A stretch of DNA of 64,000 nucleotides from JAUVPB01 sp965223695. GTDB taxonomy: Bacteria > Actinomycetota > Thermoleophilia > Gaiellales > Gaiellaceae. Below the pieces are notes generated by a model that was given only the letters and a program-made list of their open reading frames with translations, did not search any database and was not told the DNA's origin. This document shows positions 9,663-17,849 of this stretch, in pieces (position 1 is the stretch's first letter; each line of letters opens with the position of its first letter). The DNA lies in contig CBDCXJ010000041.1 of NCBI GenBank assembly GCA_965223695.1, positions 13,759 to 77,758 of the forward strand, written 5' to 3'. Made by a program: the position numbers and the translations under genes.

Positions 9663-11537
9663 ATGGCGACGACCGCGACGCGCACCGAGCTAGAGCCGAT
9701 TCTCTTCGAGATCGTCGAGGGTGCGCTCGAGTCGGCCCGGCGCGAGATGGAGGCTCAGGTCGATCGCACGGCGCGCTCGACGATCATCCGCGAGCAGCAC
9801 GACCATCGCGCCGGCATCTTCGATGTCGAGGGCCGTAGCGTCACGTCGCTGTCGTTCGCGTCGACACCGACGCCGATCATCAGCCGGTTCGCTGACTCGA
9901 CCGACGAGGGCGACATCTTCATCTACAACGACGTCTACAAGTCGGACGGCGGGATCACGCACCTGCCCGACATCTGCATCACGGTGCCATGCTTCGTCGA
10001 CGGCGACATCGTCGCCTGGGTGCAGGCGTTCGGAAACGTGAACGACGTTGGCGGCGACACGCCTGGCTCGGTGCCGCTCGCCGCGTACGACATCTTTCAG
10101 GAGGGCATCCAGATTCCCCCGCTCAAGTTCTACAAGCAGGGCGTGCGCAACGAGGAGCTCTACCAGACGATCCTCAACAACTCGCGCTTCCCCGAGGACC
10201 TGCAGGGCGACGTCGACGCACTGATCAACGCCTGCACCATCGGCGCCGACCGCGTCGTCGAGATCTGCGGCCGCTACGGGCGCAAGGTCGTCGAGGACAC
10301 CTTCGAGGCCCTGCTCGACCGCTGCGCGCGCGACCTGCGCGAGATCGTCCTGCCGATGGTCCCCGACGGCGAGTACGAGTTCGAGGATTTCTGCGAGTAC
10401 GACGGCGTGCAGCCGCTCGAGCCGCGCAAGTACATCCGCCTGCGCGCGAAGATGACGAAGTCGGCCGAGGAGCTCGTCTTCGACTTCACGGGCACCGAGT
10501 CGCAGATCATGGGCTCGCTCAACTGGCCAGGCTCCGAGACCTACTACGCGAAGTTCATGGGAACGCTGTTCAAGGGCTTCGCGCCCGACATGGTGATCAA
10601 CGACGGAGTCAACCGGGTGATCCGCTGCGTGGTTCCCGAGGGAACGATCCTCAGCCCGAAGTTCCCCGCGGCCTGTTCGTGGCGCACCTGGCCGCTCCTT
10701 CGCATCGTCGATGTCGGGCTCGGCTGTCTGGGGAAGGCGTTCGGCGGGTTCATCCCGGCCTCGGCCGAGACGATCTCGTCCTACGGCCTGCACGGGTTCG
10801 ACGCCAATGGCGAGTTCTTTTTGCTCCGCGAGGTCACCGGTGCCGGAGGAAACGGGAGACCGTTCGCCGACGGCGTCGACACGGTCGACGCAGCACCAGA
10901 GGCCAAGAACATGCCGGGCGAGTTCGCCGAGGCGTTCTTCCCCGTGCGTGTCAACCATCTGGGTCTGCGCAAGGACTCGGCCGGGCCGGGAACGTTTCGC
11001 GGCGGCTTCGGCTACCTGAAGGACGTCGAGATCCTGATCGACGGGGTCGTCCTGCTCCACGCTGACCGCGCCACGCTGCAGCCCTGGGGCGTCGCCGGCG
11101 GCCGGGCGGGCGCCGCCACGACATGGACGCTCAACCCGGACACGCCAGACGAGCAGCCACTGCCCGGGAAGGCAGATCGCATTGCCGTCACGCAGGGCGA
11201 TGTGCTCCGCGTGACGACCCCCGGGGGCGGTGGCTGGGGAGACCCACTCAACCGCGACCCGGAGGCCGTGCGCATCGACGTGGTGCGTGAGCTGGTCTCA
11301 TACGAGTCCGCCCGGGACGACTACGGCGTGGTCTTCAAGGACGGGTCCGATCCGTACGCACTCGCGCTCGATGACGAGGCTACGGCTGCGCGACGCGACG
11401 AGCTTCGCGCCGCGGCCGGGCCGCTCAAGCTCTACGACCGCGGTGAGCGCTTCTACGAGCTGCTCGACGAGGGCGAGATCACGCTTACGACCGACGACGG
11501 GGTCTTCGTTCCCCCACCGCCGCCGCCGGACGAGTAG
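9663..11537 (+). CDS. HyuB-type hydantoinase/oxoprolinase/carboxylase subunit (without its own adjacent HyuA)
   Basis: A 624-residue HyuB-family protein. The ATG at 9663 follows a GGAGG at 9654-9658; the frame is open far upstream, but that part is antisense to the lipoprotein gene. Family segments are STIIREQHDHRAGIFD, YNDVYKSDGGITHLPDI, VFDFTGTESQIMGS and GPGTFRGGFGYLKDVE with TTPGGGGWGDPLNRDPEA. It ends in an unusual FVPPPPPPDE tail. It is first in the forward operon 9663-19934 but is followed by a nitrilase, not by HyuA. The only HyuA downstream (15774) already has its own HyuB, so this subunit may share that HyuA or form an unusual complex. Confidence 0.9.
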   Translation: MATTATRTELEPILFEIVEGALESARREMEAQVDRTARSTIIREQHDHRAGIFDVEGRSVTSLSFASTPTPIISRFADSTDEGDIFIYNDVYKSDGGITHLPDICITVPCFVDGDIVAWVQAFGNVNDVGGDTPGSVPLAAYDIFQEGIQIPPLKFYKQGVRNEELYQTILNNSRFPEDLQGDVDALINACTIGADRVVEICGRYGRKVVEDTFEALLDRCARDLREIVLPMVPDGEYEFEDFCEYDGVQPLEPRKYIRLRAKMTKSAEELVFDFTGTESQIMGSLNWPGSETYYAKFMGTLFKGFAPDMVINDGVNRVIRCVVPEGTILSPKFPAACSWRTWPLLRIVDVGLGCLGKAFGGFIPASAETISSYGLHGFDANGEFFLLREVTGAGGNGRPFADGVDTVDAAPEAKNMPGEFAEAFFPVRVNHLGLRKDSAGPGTFRGGFGYLKDVEILIDGVVLLHADRATLQPWGVAGGRAGAATTWTLNPDTPDEQPLPGKADRIAVTQGDVLRVTTPGGGGWGDPLNRDPEAVRIDVVRELVSYESARDDYGVVFKDGSDPYALALDDEATAARRDELRAAAGPLKLYDRGERFYELLDEGEITLTTDDGVFVPPPPPPDE

Positions 11538-11542
11538 TCAGC

Positions 11543-12448
11543 GTGGTTCGCGTCGCAGCCGTCCAGATCGGGACGATCGAGGGAGACCCCGACGGCACGG
11601 TCGCGAAGGCCGAGGAGTGGCTCGACAAAGCCGGCTCCGAGAGCGTGCAGCTCGCTGTTTTTCCAGAGGGGTACCTGCCCGGGTACGCCGAGATCCAGGA
11701 GGCCAAGGCGTCGGGCTCGGAGGATGCGCTTCGCGAGGTGCTCGAGTCACTTGACCCGGTGCCAGGGCCCGCAACGGAGCGAATCGCGGCGAAGGCCCGG
11801 GAGCACGAGATGGTCGTCGCGTTCGGGATGCTCGCTCGCGCCGAGGAAGGCGAGCGCCCGACCAACACGTCGGTGCTGATCAACCACGAGGGCTCGATCA
11901 TCAATGTGCACCGAAAGGTGCACCTCACGCCGGTCTACGAGGCGCCCGACTTCGACCCGGGCTCGCAGTTCACGGTCAGCGAGACGGACATCGGCGTGCT
12001 CGGGAACATGGTCTGTGCCGACTTCACCCTTCCCGAGTCGTCACGGATCCTGGCGATCAAAGGCGCTCGGGTGCTGTGCGGCTCTGTCGCGGCCTTCTAT
12101 CTACCCGAGCCCGAGCCGCGCGACGACGTGCGCCACCTCTACACGACGGCGCACACCTCGCCAACGCGCGCGCTCGACAACGCCGTGTTCATGGTAATGG
12201 CGAACATGTGCGGCTGGAACGCTGGGCTCGAGTTCTTTGGGATAAGCCGGATCATCGCGCCGAACGGAAAGATCCTCGCCGAGGGCGGCGAGGGCGCAGG
12301 CAACGAGGAGCTCGTGATCGCCGACATCGACCCAGACGACCTGGACGGAGGCATGCCGTTCAGGCTGATCGATCGGCGCCGACCCGATCTCTACGACGAG
12401 CTCTTGACGCCGAACCCGGGCTACACGTCGGTCGACTGGCGCAAGTAG
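11543..12448 (+). CDS. Carbon-nitrogen hydrolase (nitrilase superfamily)
   Basis: A 301-residue nitrilase-superfamily hydrolase that uses a Glu-Lys-Cys triad on nitriles, amides or N-carbamoyl groups. All three residues are visible: Glu42 in VFPEGYLPGY, Lys125 in HRKVHL and Cys158 in NMVCADF. GTG 11543 lies 5 bases after the preceding HyuB stop, so it is in the same transcript. Next to HyuB/HyuA genes a natural role is hydrolysing the linear amide or carbamoyl product after ring opening, by analogy with hydantoinase-carbamoylase pathways. Aliphatic nitrilase activity cannot be excluded. No signal peptide is seen, so it should be cytoplasmic. Confidence 0.9.
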   Translation: MVRVAAVQIGTIEGDPDGTVAKAEEWLDKAGSESVQLAVFPEGYLPGYAEIQEAKASGSEDALREVLESLDPVPGPATERIAAKAREHEMVVAFGMLARAEEGERPTNTSVLINHEGSIINVHRKVHLTPVYEAPDFDPGSQFTVSETDIGVLGNMVCADFTLPESSRILAIKGARVLCGSVAAFYLPEPEPRDDVRHLYTTAHTSPTRALDNAVFMVMANMCGWNAGLEFFGISRIIAPNGKILAEGGEGAGNEELVIADIDPDDLDGGMPFRLIDRRRPDLYDELLTPNPGYTSVDWRK

Positions 12449-12452
12449 CACC

Positions 12453-13148
12453 TTGTCGTCGCGGGCCTGCCGTGACGTGCCGGACAGCGCAGCAAAACGC
12501 GCAGTTTTTCTCTGGCTTCCCAAGTGCGCGGGCACGTCGGTTGCCCAGCTGTGCTGGGACCACGATCTGCTGATCGACCCCATGATCGTCGATGAGTTGT
12601 TCCACGAGCGCTACGTCAACGTCGACGACCAACCTGATGCGTACACATTCGCCTTCGTCCGCAGCCCGTGGGATCGCATCGTCTCGTCATACACGATGTT
12701 CGCCACCGATCGCAGACCCGCTGCGCTCTCGCCGCCGAGCTTTCGCGACTTCCTGGATATCGTTGAGCATGAGCCGCTTGTCAAGCGCCCCTACGACGCG
12801 GAGATATGGGATCTACCCGACCAGGCGGCCGAGTTGACCTCCGACGAGCTCTCGGCGCACTACCGACGCTCGATCAAGAACCACAGCGGGACGTTCATCG
12901 ATCCGTTCTACAAGCTGTTCGGCGAGGACGGTACGCAGCAGGCCGACTTCATCGGACGCTACGAACAACTCGACTCTGACGTTGCGCGCGTGTTCTCGCT
13001 GCTCGGAGTGGCAGACGTCCGGCTTCCCCATCTCAATGCGCGTGCACATCAGGCGCACAAGCGCTACTACGACGCAGAGACGCGTGCGGTCGTCGCGAGG
13101 CTGTTCAAAGAGGAGATTGAGATCCTCGGGTATGCGTCGGCGCCATGA
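12453..13148 (+). CDS. Sulfotransferase-family protein
   Basis: A 231-residue protein resembling the sulfotransferase superfamily that uses PAPS. LPKCAGTSVAQL near the N-terminus matches the 5'-phosphosulfate loop, usually written as PKTAGTS. AFVRSPWDRIVSSY matches the 3'-phosphate-binding segment with its Arg and Ser. The start is TTG 12453 or GTG 12477; both lie within 30 bases of the nitrilase stop. The end overlaps the next gene by 4 bases (ATGA). A sulfotransferase within a catabolic operon is unexpected; it may modify the substrate or a surface glycan, or be a passenger. The acceptor is unknown. Confidence 0.75.
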   Translation: MSSRACRDVPDSAAKRAVFLWLPKCAGTSVAQLCWDHDLLIDPMIVDELFHERYVNVDDQPDAYTFAFVRSPWDRIVSSYTMFATDRRPAALSPPSFRDFLDIVEHEPLVKRPYDAEIWDLPDQAAELTSDELSAHYRRSIKNHSGTFIDPFYKLFGEDGTQQADFIGRYEQLDSDVARVFSLLGVADVRLPHLNARAHQAHKRYYDAETRAVVARLFKEEIEILGYASAP

Positions 13149-14008
13149 GCCGCCTCGCCGACCTACAGCTGGAGACGTGCACGATCGTGGCGGCGGGCGA
13201 CGTCGCCACGGTGACAATCAGGGCGCCGCAATCGCTCCCGGGGGGCACGGCGGGCCACCACTGGGAGCTCGGCGAGATCTTCTCGCGGCTGCGCGGAGAT
13301 ACGTCGGTTCGCGTCGTGGTCATAACAGGCGAGGAAGATCAGTTCTACGTGCCCATGCGCGCCGCGTTCTACGGCTCGCAGGCGGCGCGCGGCTACCTCG
13401 TCGATCCGGCCGGGTCATGGCGAACCGCGGTCGGCATCGTGCGCTTCAACCAGGAGATGGCCGAGATCGACAGGCCCGTCATTGCGAAGGTGAACGGAAA
13501 CGCGATCGGCTTCGGCAGCACGATCGCGCTCGCCTGCGACCTGATCATCGCCGCCGAGGACGCGGTGTTCTGCGACACGCACCTCGGCATGGACGAGCGC
13601 GAGCACCTGAAGGCACAGCCCGCCGGCATCGACGCCGACGCGGCGGCCCCGGCTCCGGCCGGGATCGTCCCGGGCGACGGAGCCGTCTCGGTCGTCATGG
13701 GCGTCTTCGCGCCGGCGATCGCCAAGGAGTACCTGATGCTCGCTCGGCCGTTCACGGGCGCGGAGCTTGCCGACCAGGGTGTGATCAACGACGCGGTGCC
13801 GGCCGGCGAGCTCGACGAGGCCGTCGGCCGGCTGGCCGATCGTCTGCTGGCGCGCTCCGCGTTCGCGCTGGCCTGGACAAAGCGGACGGCCAACCGCCTC
13901 GTCGCCGAGGAGCTCAATCGCAGCCTCGACGCGAGCCTCGGCTACGAGCTCCTCAGCCAGATGCACCGCGGACAGCTCGACGCGCCGCTAAGCCTGGAGG
14001 CGTCGTGA
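13145..14008 (+). CDS. Enoyl-CoA hydratase/isomerase family protein (crotonase fold)
   Basis: A 287-residue crotonase-fold protein. It has the oxyanion-hole region NGNAIGFGSTIALACDLIIA and the later GIVPGDGAVSVV stretch, followed by ARPFTGAELADQGVINDAVP. An Ala/Pro-rich insert lies before IVPGDG (about residues 155-178). It is coupled on both sides: ATG overlaps the sulfotransferase stop by 4 bases, and the stop overlaps the next GTG. Crotonases hydrate, isomerise or cleave CoA thioesters or 1,3-diketones, so it points to a carbon-chain step after the HyuAB/nitrilase reactions. The exact activity is not predictable. Confidence 0.88.
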   Translation: MSRLADLQLETCTIVAAGDVATVTIRAPQSLPGGTAGHHWELGEIFSRLRGDTSVRVVVITGEEDQFYVPMRAAFYGSQAARGYLVDPAGSWRTAVGIVRFNQEMAEIDRPVIAKVNGNAIGFGSTIALACDLIIAAEDAVFCDTHLGMDEREHLKAQPAGIDADAAAPAPAGIVPGDGAVSVVMGVFAPAIAKEYLMLARPFTGAELADQGVINDAVPAGELDEAVGRLADRLLARSAFALAWTKRTANRLVAEELNRSLDASLGYELLSQMHRGQLDAPLSLEAS

Positions 14009-15777
14009 ACCAGCGCGACACCGATCGGGTCGACCCGATCACACTCGCCGTCGTGCAGGGCGCGCTCTCGGCGACGCAGCGCGCCATGACCAAGACGATG
14101 GAGATGACCGGCCGCTCGAGCGTCTACGCGATCGCCCGTGACTACTCGAACTGCCTGTTCGACTGGCAACCACGCATGATCCTGCAGGGCGAGGACCTGC
14201 CGACTCACCTCGGCTCCCTGATCATGGCGACGAAGACCGTCGCCGGCTACTTCGGCAACGACGTGCACCCGGGCGACGTGATGTTCCACAACGACCCGGC
14301 CTACGACGGTAGCCACATCGTCGACATGTGCATGTACAAGCCGATCTTCGCCGGCGACGAGCTGATGTTCTGGGCGGTGAGCAAGGGCCACGTGATCGAT
14401 GCTGGCGGCCCGGTGCCCGGCAGCTACAACCGCGACGCGAAGGAGATCTACGCCGAAGGTCTGCGGATCCCGCCGATCAAGATCGTCGACCGCGGCGAGC
14501 GGCGGGAGGACGTAGTCAACCTCATCCTCACGAACGTCCGCTCGCGGCGTGACCAGGCCGGCGACATGAACGCGCAGCTCGGCGCCGTGACCGTGGCCGA
14601 GCGGCGCCTCACCACCCTGATCGAGAAGTACGGCATCGCCATGATCCGAGCATGTGTCGAGCAGCTGCTCGATCAGGCCGAGACGGCGATGCGCTCGATC
14701 ATCCGTGAGCGTCTGCCAGACGGGACCTACCGCGCAAGCGTCGTCGCCGAGGACACGGGCCACGGACGAGGCGACCAGACGCTAGGCGCGCACATCGACG
14801 TCACTGGCGACGAGATGGCGATCCGGCTCGAAGCCCCGCCCCAGCTCGACTACTACACCAACTCGTATCGCTCGAACACGCTGAGTGGTATCAACGCCGG
14901 CCTCATGATGTTCGCGCAGGTCCAGCCTCCCTACAACGAGGGCCTCTACCGCCCGATCTCGGTCGACTTCGGCCCGCCCGGGACGATGCTGAACGCGAGC
15001 GAGCCCGCGCCGCACGTCAACTGCACCGGCGGGCCGCAGGAGACGATCGCCGACCTGATCCGCGAGACGCTCAGCCAGGCCGACGAGTCGTCGGCGAGCG
15101 CCGGCTGGAATCACACCTGGTGTGTCAACCTCGCCGGCGTCCACCCCGACTCGGGAGAGCCCTGGGTCGAGATCCTGATCGGCTCGATCGTCGGAGGCGG
15201 CGGCGCCGTCATGAACCTCTGCGACGGCTGGCACACGGCCGGCGCGCAGGCGTCGATGGGCGGGCTGAAGACCGGCGACAGCGAGTTCGTCGAACTGCTG
15301 GCGCCGATCATTCTCCATCGGGTCGAGATCGCCGAGGACTCGGCGGGCCCCGGGAAGTGGCGGGGCGGCTGCGGCCTCACGATCGAGGTCGAGCCGCGCG
15401 GCGAAGAGATGACGGTGATCGCCTGGGGCGAGGGAAGCAAGTACCCGGTGCTCGGTGTCGCCGGTGCCGGCGCAACGATCGTCGAGCCGAAGCTCGCGCG
15501 CGGCTGGCACAGGCGCGGCAGCGAGCTGCTGCGGGAGGTCACGCAGAACGGCAGCTTCGTCGTGAGCCGCGGAGAGCGCTACACGACCCGCAGCCAGGGG
15601 GGCGGCGGCGCCGGCAACCCGTTCGAGCGCGCGCCTGCGGCCGTGCTGGACGACATCGTACACGAGAAGGTCTCGGTCGAAGCGGCGCGCATCGAGTACG
15701 GGGTCGTGGTCGATCCAGAGCTGCTCGAGATCGACGCGGCAGCAACCGACGCCGCACGGCGAGAACACGCTTCGTGA
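14005..15777 (+). CDS. HyuB-type hydantoinase/oxoprolinase/carboxylase subunit
   Basis: A 590-residue HyuB-family subunit starting at GTG 14005, preceded by GGAGG and overlapping the crotonase stop. Family segments include SSVYAIARDYSNCLFDW, VMFHNDPAYDGSHIVD, EDSAGPGKWRGGCGLTIEV and the C-terminal RSQGGGGAGNPFERAP. It overlaps the following HyuA by 4 bases (GTGA), the standard HyuB-HyuA coupling. It differs clearly from the first HyuB of the operon (9663-11537), so the operon encodes two distinct HyuB chains. The reaction (cyclic amide opening or ketone carboxylation) cannot be fixed from sequence. Confidence 0.92.
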   Translation: MNQRDTDRVDPITLAVVQGALSATQRAMTKTMEMTGRSSVYAIARDYSNCLFDWQPRMILQGEDLPTHLGSLIMATKTVAGYFGNDVHPGDVMFHNDPAYDGSHIVDMCMYKPIFAGDELMFWAVSKGHVIDAGGPVPGSYNRDAKEIYAEGLRIPPIKIVDRGERREDVVNLILTNVRSRRDQAGDMNAQLGAVTVAERRLTTLIEKYGIAMIRACVEQLLDQAETAMRSIIRERLPDGTYRASVVAEDTGHGRGDQTLGAHIDVTGDEMAIRLEAPPQLDYYTNSYRSNTLSGINAGLMMFAQVQPPYNEGLYRPISVDFGPPGTMLNASEPAPHVNCTGGPQETIADLIRETLSQADESSASAGWNHTWCVNLAGVHPDSGEPWVEILIGSIVGGGGAVMNLCDGWHTAGAQASMGGLKTGDSEFVELLAPIILHRVEIAEDSAGPGKWRGGCGLTIEVEPRGEEMTVIAWGEGSKYPVLGVAGAGATIVEPKLARGWHRRGSELLREVTQNGSFVVSRGERYTTRSQGGGGAGNPFERAPAAVLDDIVHEKVSVEAARIEYGVVVDPELLEIDAAATDAARREHAS

Positions 15778-17846
15778 GCTACCGCGTCGGCATCGACAGC
15801 GGCGGCACGTTCACGGATCTCGTCGGGCTCGGCCCCGCAGGCGAGGTGCTGATCGACAAGGTCCCCTCGAATCCCGCGTCGCCCGCGTCGGCCGTCCTCG
15901 CCGGGCTCGAGGGCCTCGCGTCGAGGGCCGACACGGAGCCGGCTTCGTTCATCGCCGGCTGCGAGCTGATCGTGCTCGGCACGACGGTCGCACTCAACGC
16001 GCTCATCCAGCAGCGCGGAGCACGCACCGGGTTGCTCGCGACCAGGGGCCACGAGGATTCGATCGAGATCCGATTGGGCCACAAGGAAGACGGGCACCGC
16101 TGGGACTTCTCCTTCCCACCGGCAACGCCGCTCGTCCCGGCCTACCTCAGGCTCGGCATCGATGAGCGCGTCCTCTCTGACGGCAGCGTCTACACGCCTC
16201 TCGACGAGGCCAGTGTTCGCGAGAGCATCGGCGTCCTGGCTGAGCACGATGTCGAAGCGGTGGCCATCTCGCTGATGTGGTCGTTCGCGCACCCCGAGCA
16301 CGAGGAGCGCGTGTCCGAGCTCGTGCGAGCGGCGCTGCCCGACGCATACGTCTCGACGTCGACCGAAGTCCTGCCGCGCGTCGGCGAGTACACGCGGACA
16401 AGCACAACCGTGGCGAATGCGTACGTCGGGCCAAGGCTTCGCGACTACATGAACGAGATCGAGTCCGCGCTGAGCGCGCGCGGCTTTGGCGGCGCCGTCT
16501 ACTACATGCAGTCGAACGGTGGCCTCGGCACGCGCGCGATCCTCGAGCGTCGGCCGGTGGCCGCGCTCGGCTCAGGGCCCGCCGCCGGGCCGGTCGCGGC
16601 CCTGCACTTCACGAGCCTGATCGACGACGAGAACGTCATCTCTGTCGACATGGGCGGTACGAGCTTCGACGTCTGTCTCGTCAAGGACGGCCTACCCGAC
16701 GTCGTCGCCGACGTCGATGTCGCCCGCTACCGCGTCGGCCTGCCGATGGTCAACGTCGAGTCGATCGGTGCGGGCGGAGGCAGCATCGCCCGCGTCGACG
16801 CGAAAGGCGTGCTGCAGGTGGGGCCTGAGAGCGCCGAAGCCAACCCTGGGCCCGCCTGCTACGGGCTGGGCGGAACGCAACCCACCGTGACCGACGCGCT
16901 GGTGCAGCTCGGCTACCTACCACCCGATGCGCTGCTCGGCGGACGGATGCCGATCTCGAGCGAGCGCGCGAGCGAGGCGATCGAGCGCGAGATCGCAGCC
17001 CCGCTCGTACTCGATGTGGACACCGCCGCGCAGGGGATCCTCGAGCTCGCGGCAGCGAATATGACCGAGGGCATCCGCATTGCCTCGATCCAACGCGGCC
17101 ACGACCCGCGCGAGTTCACGCTCGTCGCAGGCGGCGGCGCCGGCCCCATGTTCGCTGGAATCCTCGCAGCGGAGCTCGGGATCGAGACCGTCATCGTTGC
17201 CAAGGTCGCCGGAGCGATGTGCGCGTTCGGCGAGGCGGCCGCGGATCTGCGCTACGACGCCGTGCGCTCCTACCCGTCGCGACTCGAAGATGTCGACGCC
17301 ACAGGACTCACCGCCTTGCTCGACGAGATGGAGCGCGAGGGGCGCGCGGCGTTCCCCGAGGACCTGCTCGCCGGCTCGATCCAGCGCGTCGAGCGCGCCG
17401 CCGACATGAAGTACGTAGACCAGATCCACCATTGCGACGTCTCCGTCCCCGCCGGTCCGCTCGACTCACAGAAGCTCGGCGAGCTGGGCGAGCGCTTCCA
17501 CGCTCGCCACGAGCAGCTCTATACGTACTGCGAGCGCGACAACGAGCCCGAGATCCTCAGCATCAGGGCGAGCGTGATCCTGGGGAAATCCGCGCCGTCA
17601 GCCGAGAGCGCATGGGCGACATCGAACCCCGATTCGACCGACGCGCCAACCGAGCGAGCCCTGCTCCTCCCGGGCGCTGACGCTCGCGTCGATGTTCCGG
17701 TCTATCGCGGCGAGAGCCTCGCGGCAGGCTGGAGTGTCGAGGGCCCGGTCGTTATCGAGGAGGAGACGACAACGGTGATGGTCTTCCGCGGCACGAGCGC
17801 GACGCTCGACGGGCGTGGCTTCTACCTGCTGCGCGTCGGGGCCTAG
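15774..17846 (+). CDS. HyuA-type hydantoinase/oxoprolinase/carboxylase subunit
   Basis: A 690-residue full-length HyuA. GTG 15774 starts SYRVGIDSGGTFTDLV, the nucleotide-binding loop of the ASKHA-like N-domain. Further family motifs are IVLGTTVALNALIQQRGA, SVDMGGTSFDVCLVKDG, SIGAGGGSIARVD and VGPESAEANPGPACYGLGG. It overlaps its HyuB by 4 bases and is followed after 3 bases by the trimethylamine-dehydrogenase-like gene, so the three are one translational unit. It is the only HyuA in the 9663-19934 operon and may serve both HyuB chains. Confidence 0.93.
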   Translation: MSYRVGIDSGGTFTDLVGLGPAGEVLIDKVPSNPASPASAVLAGLEGLASRADTEPASFIAGCELIVLGTTVALNALIQQRGARTGLLATRGHEDSIEIRLGHKEDGHRWDFSFPPATPLVPAYLRLGIDERVLSDGSVYTPLDEASVRESIGVLAEHDVEAVAISLMWSFAHPEHEERVSELVRAALPDAYVSTSTEVLPRVGEYTRTSTTVANAYVGPRLRDYMNEIESALSARGFGGAVYYMQSNGGLGTRAILERRPVAALGSGPAAGPVAALHFTSLIDDENVISVDMGGTSFDVCLVKDGLPDVVADVDVARYRVGLPMVNVESIGAGGGSIARVDAKGVLQVGPESAEANPGPACYGLGGTQPTVTDALVQLGYLPPDALLGGRMPISSERASEAIEREIAAPLVLDVDTAAQGILELAAANMTEGIRIASIQRGHDPREFTLVAGGGAGPMFAGILAAELGIETVIVAKVAGAMCAFGEAAADLRYDAVRSYPSRLEDVDATGLTALLDEMEREGRAAFPEDLLAGSIQRVERAADMKYVDQIHHCDVSVPAGPLDSQKLGELGERFHARHEQLYTYCERDNEPEILSIRASVILGKSAPSAESAWATSNPDSTDAPTERALLLPGADARVDVPVYRGESLAAGWSVEGPVVIEEETTTVMVFRGTSATLDGRGFYLLRVGA

Positions 17847-17849
17847 CGG

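Noticed and set aside
9690..11060. A 456-codon reverse open frame inside HyuB
   Set aside because: Composition follows the opposite-strand codon pattern of a GC-rich gene and it shows no domain; the HyuB reading is strongly supported.
8775..11537. A 920-codon open frame extending the first HyuB gene upstream
   Set aside because: The first 296 codons are antisense to the lipoprotein gene and the end of paralogue B, rich in Arg and unlike HyuB. The family N-terminus starts at ATG 9663 with a ribosome site.
12982..14004. A long open frame in front of the second HyuB of the operon
   Set aside because: It is a shadow of the sulfotransferase and crotonase genes; the HyuB start is GTG 14005 with GGAGG before it.
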